DNA from: Polytrichum commune
Lineage: Eukaryota > Streptophyta > Polytrichopsida > Polytrichales > Polytrichaceae
Reading direction: 5' to 3'
Assembly (NCBI GenBank): GCA_950295325.1
Contig: OX485806.1
Location: 25,668,001 to 25,732,000, forward strand
DNA length: 64,000 nucleotides
Shown: positions 1-9,776 of the stretch, piece after piece
Numbering within the stretch: the stretch's first letter is position 1
How the letters are laid out: each line of letters starts with the position of its first letter
The notes under the pieces: generated by a model
Databases searched by the model: none
What the model saw: only the letters and a program-made list of their open reading frames with translations
What the model was told of the DNA's origin: nothing
Position numbers and translations under genes: made by a program

Positions 1-35
1 TGTGGTTCTCACAAATTTCCTTGTCTTCACTTTAG

Positions 36-420
36 GTACTGCTACCAGGGTTGATGAGGAGCAACTAAGGCCCTCTAGTGAAGTAACTGAAGCCTCAGTA
101 GATGTTGAGCCCAAGCTGCTCTTAAATGCTTCCATTGGCGTCCATGATAACCCCCTGGCTGGTAGGTCTCTTGCACTCTTCACTATGACAAGTTCTTAGC
201 TCTTACCCAAACTTTGTTGTGCTAGGTGCTGTTTGATTGCAACCTCTGTTACCTTCTTTTGAGTGACGGTGGTATTTATTTGTCTGCACTCTAGGTACTG
301 CTACAGAGGTTGACAATGAGCTAATAAAAACATCTTGTGAACTACCTGATTCTTCAATACGTGTCAAGCTTGAGCCGCTCATAACTGCTGTCGCTGGTTT
401 TCCTGATGGCCCCCTTACTG
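36..420 (+). repeat. Tandemly duplicated symmetric exon in the SUVR gene
   Basis: Exons 36-161 and 295-420 are each exactly 126 nt with identical phase. They share the pattern GTAT-x-VD-x-E near the start and LEP/VEP-K/L-L near the end, and both are flanked by similar intron edges. Being phase 1-1, either copy can be skipped or repeated without shifting the frame. Confidence 0.8.
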
Positions 421-3400
421 GTATGTCCCTTGCCTTACTTTGACAAGATCTTAAAAGGTCTAAACGGCCCAATGTACTACAACCCATATTCAATGTCTAT
501 GAGTCCTCACCAAGTCTTAAAATCATATATATATATATAGATCAGTTTATTAAGACCATTATCTTATGTCTAGGAGAAAAAAAATAAAAAATTATATGTG
601 ACATTGATGATAAATTGACTAAGTATGTGTTGGCACTTAAGGGCATGTAGGTTGTGTATGTGAACTGAAATTGTCAACTACAATAAGGTACTTAAGCAAT
701 TTAAAAAATGCACTTGATAAATGAGTTGATTTTAGATCAGGTCACTTTTGATTCACTTATCTAAGAATGGAAGTATGTAGCTCAAACACATATTTTTGTG
801 CATATAGAGGCCATGGGGTTTCTTGGGCGCTTAGGGGTCAACTTCTACACAAATTTGATGTCCATGGGTGATGTTTGATCGAAACCTCTGTTAGGTGACT
901 GGATGAGTTCAAATAAGCGTTATATGTGAGAAGACAGTGCCTTCTTCCTAATACCGGATGAACCAACAATGCAATATATTAAGAAGTGCTACGGATGAAC
1001 CTGCTGAACTTCAGATGATTCTTGAAATGGTGCAGATGCAACAAAGCACACAATTGACATACATGAGGTGTGTGGAAATGGGCTAGGAGCCATTGCAATG
1101 AGTTACAACGAACATGGCGACTCATCTGACTCTGATTCAGAGTCCCTTCCTCAAAAGAAAAAGGCCTGCATATCTGTAGCTCAAACTCTAACCGCCTCTG
1201 CAGTTCTAGGAAGCAATCAGAAGACGAATCAGGTGTTACAGACAGGAGGTGAATCAATCCCAGTTTTGTGCTTGCAAGCAGGACAAGGCAATCATGAGGC
1301 CCATCATGCTCTTCCCACAAGTACTGATCATTCCCACATGTCAAATTCGAATGGTCAAATTATAGAAAGCAATGGTGCAGTTCTTCAGAAGAACTTAGAT
1401 ATTGTCCTCCATACCAATTCTGACAATAGAGAGCATGGTGGAATTGAATGCCATGGCAAAATTGTCCCTATTAGTAGACACCATGATCACGGTGATATAA
1501 GTAGAGGAAAAGAGAGGGTCTCAATCTCTCTAGTGTCTGACTTAGGGGATGAGGATGTGCCGAAGGATTTCTATTACATACATCAGAGTGTGGTGTACAA
1601 AAATGCACATACAGATTTCTCTCTGGCAAACATTGGGGAGGATGATTGTTGCAGAAATTGTACAGGGAACTGTCTGGAATCTCCTCTGCCATGTGCATGT
1701 GCAAGAGTGAACTGTGGAGAGTATGCTTATACGACATATGGATGCTTGCGGGGAAGCTTCATGGAACAAGAGTTGGGCAGGAAACAGCAAAATTCAAATT
1801 CGCCATCATCTGGTATTTGGCCTTCTGAGAGGTGCTTCATCAAGGAGTGTTGGGAGAAATGCGGCTGCACCCAACAATGTGGTAACCGTGTGGTGCAGCG
1901 AGGCATTTGCCACAGGTTGCAGGTGCTGTATAATTTCCCAACACTAGATTCCTTGCAGACTCTGGGACAAGATATATGAATGTGAATGTAAATCAATTGT
2001 AGTTCTGTAGATTTATTGTGCTTTGATGTTAAGATTCTGAATGCCTCTGACATTAGAAACCCTAAGGTTTTAAAGAGCTCGTCCAGGTTCACTGAGATTA
2101 GCTTTAGCAACAGTAGGGTGAATCTTCCAAATTTAGTGAGGTAACCTTTTAATTTCTCTATTGCTTCTGTCCGCTGTACTGTTGAGTTTTACTTGAGTTT
2201 GTAACTCTTTGATCTCTGGATTGGTGGTCCCTTCGGATCGATTTTAAGTCTTTCTTCCCTTGGTTACTGATACCTGTAAGCATTGCCTACAACATGACAC
2301 TAACAAGGATATTATATTTTGTCAGGTTTATTGGACCAAGGAGGGAAAAGGGTGGGGTCTTCGTACGCTAGAAGACCTACCTCCTGGAACATTTGTATGC
2401 GAGTATGTTGGGGAAATTCTGACCAGTTTGGAGATGAAGGAGAGGACAGTTGCTATTCAAAGACTTGGCAAGGATACCTTCCCATTGCAGCTGGGGGCAA
2501 AGCAGTGTTCCGAGTTATCGATTAAGCAAGAGGAGGTTTTCTGTCTTGATGCAACATACTATGGAAATGTTGCACGCTTCATCAATCACAGGTTGCACAT
2601 TATTTCTGGACCACATAAATCTGTTGTTTATTGCGTTTTCCTGCTTGTCTAAGATCAGCAGGCCTAATTCGGGTACTTATCTCCATCAGACATCTATATT
2701 TGAGTGGTGTGTGCTGAACTGTGGATCTAAGATGGATACCAAAAAGACATCATGTGTCTAAAAGAGATTGGACTATGTGTGTAAAATTTGTAAAATATTC
2801 TATGGTCAATAGTTTACATAACTGGGGGGACATGTATGATCATTTAAGAAGGGAATCTTCACCTTAGTAAATGAATATGATCAATGCATATGAGCTCAAA
2901 AATTTAGGAGGAACATGGCTACGGCCTCGATTAGGCTTTGCTAATCATCTAGTATTAATCGTGTGTTTAGTATCATAGAAGAAGTGGGTGCAGAGCTATA
3001 AGTGTCCGTTTTAGGCCCACTTACCTTATGTTTTTCCTTTATGGGTTGTGACTGGATTTGTGGTGTCTCTACAGGTGTTCTGACACCAACCTCCTTGATA
3101 TTCCTGTTGAGATAGAGAGCCCTGATCATCAGTATTACCATGTACGGTTATGCAAACATCTTAACTCTGACTCTGTCCTTGCTATAGAATATCTTGGTAC
3201 TCTATAGCACTGCATTTATAAGCTTCATCAATTATGAAACTGTTTAGTCGACAGATAAACTCATTGTGTCTGTTTCTGGCTCATTTAAAACTGCAGGTTG
3301 CTTTCTTTACCAGCAAAGAGATAAAAGCAGAGGAGGAACTCACCTGGGTATGCCTCTTACCTCTGGTATTTGGGTCATCTCTTTCAGATGTGCAGATTTA

Positions 3401-3911
3401 GTTCTGTTGTCGTAGTTATCAATATGCAAAATTGTGTTATGAAATTTCTGGTAAAGTAACCAGGGCCTAATTTGGTAACTCACCTTAATACAAACACCTA
3501 ACTTTGAGTGGTGTGTGGTTAGGTGTGTATCTAAAAGACCTTAATTTCAATTGAGGGGACCTATATGATCATTTGAAAAAGAGAATCTTCACTCTGATAA
3601 TGAACAAGATTCCTCATATAAGCTCCAAAAGTTATGAGAAAAATGACTGTAGCTTCAACTTGAATTAGCTAATTATCTTGCGCTAATTGTGTGTTTACTA
3701 TCTTAGGAGAAGTGGGTGCTGAGCTAAAAAGTGTCCATTTTAGGCCCACTTATTGTAGGTAGTCTTGGAAGCTTTACCTGAAACTCACAACAATTGATAT
3801 TGTTTGTGCTTTCAGGACTATGGTTTGAAATTTGATCACAAGGACTTCCCAACTGAAGCGTTTACTTGTCTTTGTGGAAGTAATTTCTGTCGAGGAAAAT
3901 CCTGGAAATAG
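36..3911 (+). CDS. SUVR-type SET-domain histone lysine methyltransferase, 3' part (5' end outside window)
   Basis: Seven exons join in frame: 36-161, 295-420, 1036-1922, 2326-2591, 3075-3141, 3297-3347 and 3816-3911 (TAG stop), giving 539 residues in the window. All introns are GT-AG. The product should methylate histone H3 lysine 9 in the nucleus, as plant SUVR proteins do. Visible features are a Cys-rich pre-SET/AWS region (CCRNC, CACARVNC, IKECWEKCGC, CGNRVVQRG), the SET core (GWGLRTLEDLPPGTFVCEYV, RFINHRC, EELTWDYG) and a post-SET CLCGSNFC at the C terminus. The Trp in ELTWDY is what I recall for the SUVR1/2/4 group. The N-terminal WIYLD region typical of that group is not in the window. 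The first two exons are both 126 nt, both phase 1-1, and related to each other. The last two long introns each carry a copy of the same TIR element. Open frames that seem to begin at 1068 lack an ATG and are simply exon interior. Confidence 0.9.
455..860. repeat. Dispersed repeat in SUVR intron, shared with oxidoreductase intron 7
   Basis: Much of the intron before the large SUVR exon matches 25160-25510 in the same orientation. Shared blocks include 'agatcaggtca', 'gaaagtatgtggctcaaacac' (with changes) and 'gcttaggggt'. The family is not identified. No terminal repeats were recognised. Confidence 0.6.
2656..3028 (+). mobile_element. TIR element family A, copy in SUVR intron 4
   Basis: A non-autonomous element of about 370 bp seen many times in the window. 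Diagnostic internal blocks are 'gagtggtgtgtg', 'agagattggactatgtg', 'gaatcttcac' and 'agaagtgggtgc'. It ends in TTAGGCCCACTTACCTTA (3011-3028). The left terminus, seen best in another copy, is the inverted form of this 18-mer with one change. This copy lacks the outermost left bases. It codes for nothing recognisable. Confidence 0.75.
3461..3760 (+). mobile_element. TIR element family A, copy in SUVR intron 5
   Basis: Same family and orientation as the copy at 2656-3028, with an internal deletion around the 'agagattggactatg' block. The right end is 'ttaggcccacttattgtagg', slightly decayed. The outermost left bases are missing here too. Confidence 0.75.
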
Positions 3912-4731
3912 TAGTTTTGAGCCTTTATTTATAACCTTGTGTTTTGTGCGAGCAATGGGTACACAGAACGCCTCAATTTTTATATGAAGAGGTGTTCTTG
4001 CCATATCAAAGAGGTCGAGCATTGTAGATAGACCACACTAATGTATTTTCGGGACATTGTATGACGTGGACTTCCAGACAGTTTTTGACTAGGAAGAAGA
4101 TAGAACTTACCCTTGAAGAGAGACATGAAGAAACTTAGTCCTTCCACTATTATATAGCATGGATTTTTCAGTTTGGAATTAAAGTTTTTGGGGATATCTA
4201 TTCTCTCATACGTGACCATCTATGAAGACCAGGGCAAACATTTTCTCACTCCTATTGCTAGTCTCTTGGATTGCCAAGAATTTATTTTCAACCCAACATT
4301 CTGATACGCACTGTAAATTTTGTGCAAAAACTTTTATCAGTTCCTACTCCAGCATACAAATGTACAGCTCTATCATATATGTTAACACATTCCAAATTCT
4401 ATGCATGCATATCTTCGCTAGTGTGTATCTCTATCTCAACAATGTTATGACTCTCTTCCAGTGTACTTTGAGGATTGTAATAGTTATCAAACTCATAATT
4501 TGGAGCCATGAAGCTCAGAGTGGACTTTGAAAATTAAGTAAGGTTCTACACTTCATACACGATAATGCTGCAAGTTTGCTATAAAGGTGATCAAGTAAAC
4601 ACCTTAGGTAATTCATAAAGTCCACAATAATGATGTAAAATTTTGCACGATAGAATTTTGCACACATGCTTTATTAAACATACCATGCTTCATGATTCAA
4701 TGGCAATATTACCCAATCCATTGTTCCGATC
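3912..4731. other. SUVR 3' flank, no gene seen
   Basis: AT-rich sequence directly after the SUVR stop that should contain its 3' UTR. No strong polyadenylation signal stands out. The open frame at 4222-4530 shows no recognisable domain and low-complexity hydrophobic content, so it is not called. Confidence 0.6.
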
Positions 4732-5230
4732 TTGCAAGATGTGAAACATTCAAAATTGGAAAAAGTACCAGATTATTCAGACATCAGCTTCTTTACACCC
4801 ATACACTTAGATTGTGTTGAATACTTCTCAATGCTTATCGATATATTATTGAAGAAGGGGGCCCATTTTGGACCTGATAACCCCTCACGGCATTTAAGGG
4901 TTAATATCAGGAGTTGTAAGGTAGATGAGGCTAATGTGGACTCCTCCAGCCCTGTTGGAATCATCCAGCCAATGGAGTCGAGCAGTAGAAGCTTGAGCAG
5001 GTTAACGATTACGAATTAGGAAACAAAAAATTGAAATTGCTAAAATTGGAGTTGAGGAAGGTGTTGATTTAGGCTTTAGAATCATAAATTCTTTGCTTCC
5101 CACAGTGGTGGTGTTATAGGGGAAACTCTTCCATCGTTCAATGAAATGGAACGAAATTGATTTTAAAGTCCGGGAAGCCAAAAAAGCTAATGGGACTATC
5201 AAGATGGTTTCAAACCGACTAGTTGTCTAG
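4732..5230 (+). pseudogene. Decayed coding fragment, family not recognised
   Basis: A 95-codon open frame (4732-5019) is followed, after a shift of frame near 5018, by another coding-like frame that continues to about 5220 with one internal TAG near 5117. The second part is rich in Lys, Ile and Val and contains KIGVEEGVDLGFRIINSLLP. Continuity across a frameshift suggests an old coding sequence, but I cannot name the family, and chance cannot be excluded. Confidence 0.3.
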
Positions 5231-6214
5231 AGTTGTGTAAGTGGACAACATTACTAGTAGATTCTACATGGGTCATTTATCAATGACAACCAACTTTCAT
5301 GTCAATATTGATTGTGTCATGTCTCTAAAGTGGTCATGGGTAAGACAAAAAGTTGCTGAACTGACATTTTAATATAGGATACCCACAATACAAGTTGGTC
5401 AACACCTCATAGTCACATGTTGCCTCTTGATTTGTCAAGTTGCCACCTCCTAATTTACCCAGCTCACCCACAAAATTCAAGCTTGTTAGGGTTCAATGGG
5501 TAGCACTTCTAATCATGGAGGATGGTGAATGTGGTTTGATTTTTGCGAAGGTGACTAACCCAAATATCATCAAGGTGGCGGCTATTAAATCAACATGTAT
5601 TACTCATCCACCAAATTAAGGCGACTATATTGCCAATTAGGAGCCAAAAAATAAGTATCCGATTAAGGAAGCTAACTAAATTAGCCTCATCTACCTTACT
5701 GTATCTAATTAAGGATGGTTTGATCACAAGTGCCACCTTAGATTGTATTGAAGTCAAATGACTAGGATTGAATTGTTTTTCAATTACACTTGGAGATTGT
5801 ATCCATATGTAGTGTGTAAGTATTCACCTACCATATATTTTTAGTTGATTATTTGAATGTCATACTAAACATGCTCCAAACATTTCTTCTTTGTTTTTAG
5901 TGTTCCCATTTACAAAACCCCCATTTCACATTTGTTTCCTTCCTTATTTCAACATGTAGTGCTAGGTATGTAGCCTCAAGTTTGTCTACCAACTGGATCA
6001 TCATGTTGTTATTAGCCGTTATCTCACAAAGGCCATTGCACTTTGTCACTTTAGGGAATTAGCCTTTTTGATCCCAACGTCTTGATGTACGACTCTAGTC
6101 TTAAAAGTCTTCTACAATTTGGACCTTAGAACCGATTTCATTTCATTGGGACCCCCTTATAAGTGCGTGGATACTTAAAGTAGACGTGCCTAAATCCAAT
6201 TGAACAATAATCTA
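5231..6214. other. AT-rich intergenic sequence
   Basis: No gene, RNA or clear element is visible. Sequence composition is like the other repeat-derived intergenic parts of the window. Confidence 0.5.
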
Positions 6215-6995
6215 GACATGGCCTAGATACCTATATTTGAGTGGCATGTGGTTAGCCCGTGGTTTAGTGTGGATTTTAAGTATGAACATCAAAAAGACAC
6301 ATGTCTAAAAGAGTTTGGAATACATGCTCAAAATATGCTAACCATTCTAATAGTTAACATTATGAGAGGGACCTATAGAGTAGAGAAACCCATATCCGAA
6401 TCCCCCCCCTCAATCTTAATAGATAAAGTCCCTTAAAGCCATGAAGTTCCACACATGTCGATGTCATTTTCTAACTTGATGGCAAAAGTCATGAAGAATC
6501 ACATATGTAGCATCACATTTGGCATGATGGGAAAAGTAAGTTAAAAAGGCACGGATTTGGGTTCCTTGAACATGGCACTAATTGTACTCAAGTTTTCGTC
6601 TCCTAATTATTGAAAATAGGTTGACTTATGTTGTAAACATGAGTTGGGAGAGAATCTTGCCTTTCAGAATGTATAGTGACTTCAAAACTAGAAAATAAGT
6701 TATGATGTGATTTTTTTGTTAACGTTGTGATATCAATTTCCAAACATGTGGAAATTAACCCTAATGTCACACATGTACTACACTTATGCAAAATTACTTA
6801 AGTTAATGAAAATAGGTCTGTCTAGTCTATAACAACTTCATAAGTACGAAATCTTCACTATGATAATCCGTGTGAGCATTAATAATTATGACGCTAATAG
6901 CTACACGCATGATTTTGATGTGCTGATTATCTCGCACTAATTGTGTGTTTCATATCCTACGAGAAGTGGGTGCTGAGAAAGAAATGTCCGAATAA
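6215..6995 (+). mobile_element. TIR element family A copy, split by a nested insertion
   Basis: The left half (6215-6377: 'cctatatttgagtggc', 'agagtttggaatacatgctc') and the right half (6832-6995: 'aatcttcac', 'ctaattgtgtgtttcat', 'gagaagtgggtgctgag') belong to family A in the correct order. Between them lie about 454 unrelated bases. Confidence 0.65.
6378..6831. mobile_element. Nested insertion inside family A element
   Basis: About 454 bp interrupts a family A copy exactly where other copies read 'acctatatgatc'. The pentamer CTATA occurs at 6373-6377 and again at 6827-6831, consistent with a 5-bp target duplication. No terminal inverted repeat or TG...CA ends were found, so the element class is open. 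Confidence 0.45.
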
Positions 6996-7184
6996 CACAC
7001 GTCTATCTTCCATTTAAGACCAGGACGGGTTTCCACCAAACCACCCGTCCCGACCCGTCCCGCTCCGTGCCGCCCCGTCTTCTCCTCTTCCTCCGGCCCG
7101 TGTTTTCCTACCACCTCCACGCAACGATAACCCTAATTTAGCGATCATCGTTCTAAATTTACCATCGCCTCCTCTTGTCCAATC
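6996..7184. other. GC-rich stretch with repeated CCCGTCCCG motif
   Basis: After the family A copy the sequence turns GC-rich (7020-7110: 'cccgtcccgacccgtcccg', 'cgtgccgccccgt'). The change in composition fits a promoter or leader belonging to whatever the following array once served. No TATA box was placed with confidence. Confidence 0.3.
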
Positions 7185-8400
7185 TGTGACAGTTCAACTT
7201 CAGGTGCACACCGACACTTCGCCGTTCCTTCTCCCTAACTTACATTTCAAAGTTATATTATTACGCCTTCTTTCAGAATATAAAACAGCTCTGTAGTCAG
7301 TTTTATTATAAAGTGTATGTAGGAGAAAGGTGATAATGGTGCGTTTCGACTCCCGAGTCCATCATTTCGTTTTGAATGCTGCCCGCATTGTTGCCGAATC
7401 GCTAAGAAACTTCAGTTCGCTGTTGCATGCTGTTGGAAAAGAGAATATATCTTCGCAGTCAGTCAATTGGCAGGTCGTTAATAAGGTGATGTTAAGGTGA
7501 TGTTGCACTGCGTTGTGTCACGTTTCATGTTCTGAAAAATATTCTTGGGACTAATTTCAGTCTGTTCCGCAATGCTGCCACCGCATTGCACGCCGCCGGA
7601 TAAGTGAGGAAACTGCTCAGGTGGGCTGTATTCGTTTGCAATGAAACAGCTCCGTGGTCAGTTTATTAAGTAGTAGAATGGTAATGGTGCGTTCCGAGTG
7701 CTTCATTTCGTTTTGAACGCTGCCCGAATGTTGTTGATTCGTTGAGAAACCTCAGTTCGCTGATGTCTGCTGTTGGGAACAGGATAGCTTCGTAGTCATT
7801 CAATTGGCGGGTTGGTAAGGGGGTATAGCACGGCGTTGTATTCCGTGTGGATTTCTGCAGTATTCTTGAGTTTGGTCCGCAATAACGATGGCATTGCCTT
7901 GAATGACGCCGGACTAGTGAGGAAACTGCTCTGGTAAGTATTCGTTCGCATTGAAACAGCTCCGTGGTAAGTTTATTACGTAGGATGCATTGAAGCAGTT
8001 TGAGTCCTTCATTACATTTTGCATGCTGCCCGAATGTTCCCGATTCGTTAAGAAGCTTCAGTTCACTGTTGCATGCTGTAGGAAAATGGGCAGGTCAATT
8101 GGTAGGTGGGTAAGGTGATGTTGGACGGCGTTGTGTCTGGTTTAGAGTTCTGCAATATTTTTGAACTAATTTCAGTTTGTTCCGCAATTAGAATGCCATT
8201 GCATTGAATGCACCCGGAATAGTGAGGAAGCTGCTCTGTTGTTTGTTCGCAATAGAAAAACCGAAGCTTGTCTCGCGTCTATGCTCTGCACCTGTTCGAC
8301 TTCAGGCGCACGCTAACATTAATTTCTTGCTGACTAACCGACGTCTTTATTCTCAGAATAAAATAGCTCCGCAGCCAGTTAAGTACTTAAGTACGTAGGT
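7185..8400 (+). repeat. ~310-bp tandem array with presequence-like coding potential
   Basis: Three degenerate units (about 7282-7642, 7643-7952, 7953-8256) share 'cagctccgtggtcagttta', 'ttcatttcgttttgaa', 'gctgcccgaatgtt', 'ttcagttcgctgttgcatgc' and 'gtgaggaaactgctc'. A separate flanking block (7185-7290) recurs after the array (8297-8400). In one frame each unit reads close to ALNAxGLVRKLL. In the last unit this runs open to 8398 and is rich in Arg, Leu and Ala with almost no acidic residues, as in a mitochondrial presequence. There is no ATG in that frame at the start, and stop codons break the other units. It may be a duplicated first exon or leader. Confidence 0.6.
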
Positions 8401-8974
8401 ACAATTGTACGGTTCTTCCGTGCCCTGTTTCAAAGGTCTTCGATATTAACGAGCTTTCTTTCGGAACTTTTCCAGTTGTTTGCTGTTGCTCAGAACTCAG
8501 GGTATCATGGTTCGTTTCGTTTCGAGCTTCGATAATTCGAGTCTTCGTATTACGATTGTTTTTGTAGTCATTTTTGTGAAACTGGGTGCTTTCTTTCCAT
8601 TGGCCGCCATCTCTTTGGTCATGGATCGAGAGAGTTTCTTCTACTTCTTATCTCCTGCTTCGTTTTGTCCCCGTCTCGAATAAATTTCCGACGTCGTGCT
8701 GGCTATACATGTTCCTTGGTGTAGTTTTGTTCCGTGCTTTTCTACTTTCGTGCCTGGACGCTGATCAGGCTCAGGAAAAATTGCTGTATTGTTCTGTGGC
8801 TCCTGAGTAAGTTGGAGTTGCAAGCCTTTGGCAACCTTTTTGTAGCAATTGGCGTTTCTTTGACTTGCATAATCATAATTTTCTGTGGCTATGCAGCTAC
8901 TAGAACCTTCGCTCTCACAGACTCAGCAGACTTGTGTTTATGCTAAAGCTCTTTTGTTCTGGACAATTTACACT
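8401..8974. other. Intergenic sequence, short open frames only
   Basis: Two overlapping hydrophobic open frames (8480-8683 and 8586-8810) exist but look like no known protein and share no homologous repeat. Nothing else was seen. Confidence 0.4.
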
Positions 8975-9240
8975 TACTGCAAATCTCGATTTGGATTTGC
9001 TAAATTATCTCATACTAATCGCACAAGCAGTGGGTGCAGAGCTAAAAGTGTCCGTTTTGGACCCACTTACCTGATATGTTCCTTTATTGGTGTGACTGAA
9101 TTGTGGGTTTTTCTACAGGTGTGCTGACACCAACCTCCTTGACATTCCTGTTGAGATAGAGAGCCCGACCATGTACGGTGACTCGAATATCATAAACTCT
9201 GGCTTTGTCTATCAAGATTTTGGTGCTAACCTCTGGTTGA
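8975..9240 (+). pseudogene. Duplicated fragment of the SUVR gene (exon 5 with its upstream intron edge)
   Basis: This segment repeats about 2895-3205: the end of a family A element with the copy-specific variant 'gtgggtgcagagct', the short intron remainder with 'cctttat' and 'ttctacag', then the exon reading CSDTNLLDIPVEIESP and the donor 'gtacgg'. The exon copy has lost about 16 bases near its 3' end (after 'gagagccc'). Because element, intron edge and exon are copied together, it is a segmental duplicate rather than an independent insertion. It has no partners here and is presumably non-functional. Confidence 0.8.
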
Positions 9241-9776
9241 CGATAGAAGGACAGGCATTTGATCAGTGAAGTCTGTCACCTCTGACATTTTACGTAGATA
9301 CACGTCAATGGTAGCTCCTCAGCAGTCTGAACTCTTTCTTCTCTTTACTGACTTCTCGAATGTATACGCTCAATGCTCATTGCTACTTTTTGAACCATCG
9401 TCCGTGAGCATTGACCATATACTCTGCTCCCTTGACCATTAACATATGCTCCAGCTGTCTTCGGAGCTTCATCTGCCTTCAGTATCCTAAATTTTCATTG
9501 CGGCTGTGCTTACCATATATACACTGTTGTTTCCAGGGCTATTTCTGGAGCAAGGATTTAGCAGCCTTGAAGATTCCTTGTGACTTGGATCAGCGTCTCA
9601 TAAGACTCTCCAATTAATTTTGCTTCTAGTGGTTGCTTGAGCAGACTCGTTTGAAATACCAACAAAGAAGCAGGCCCCGTTTCCATTCTCGGCAATAACC
9701 CACTGCTCTGGACAAAAGTTGTCATTCCTTGAGACTTTCTACCAACGATCATCCGGTGCCTATCTGAGGGAGAGAA
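9241..9776. other. Upstream region of the DRP1 gene
   Basis: About 540 bp between the SUVR fragment and the DRP1 start. It should contain the promoter and 5' leader. I saw no convincing TATA box; pyrimidine-rich runs are frequent. Confidence 0.4.

Noticed and set aside
1068-1979. Independent 303-codon gene
   Set aside because: It starts with GTG and runs through a splice donor at 1923; it is the large interior exon of the SUVR gene.
8480-8946. Hydrophobic frames as a membrane protein gene
   Set aside because: AT-rich T-runs give such frames by chance; no family resemblance and no homologous repeat.
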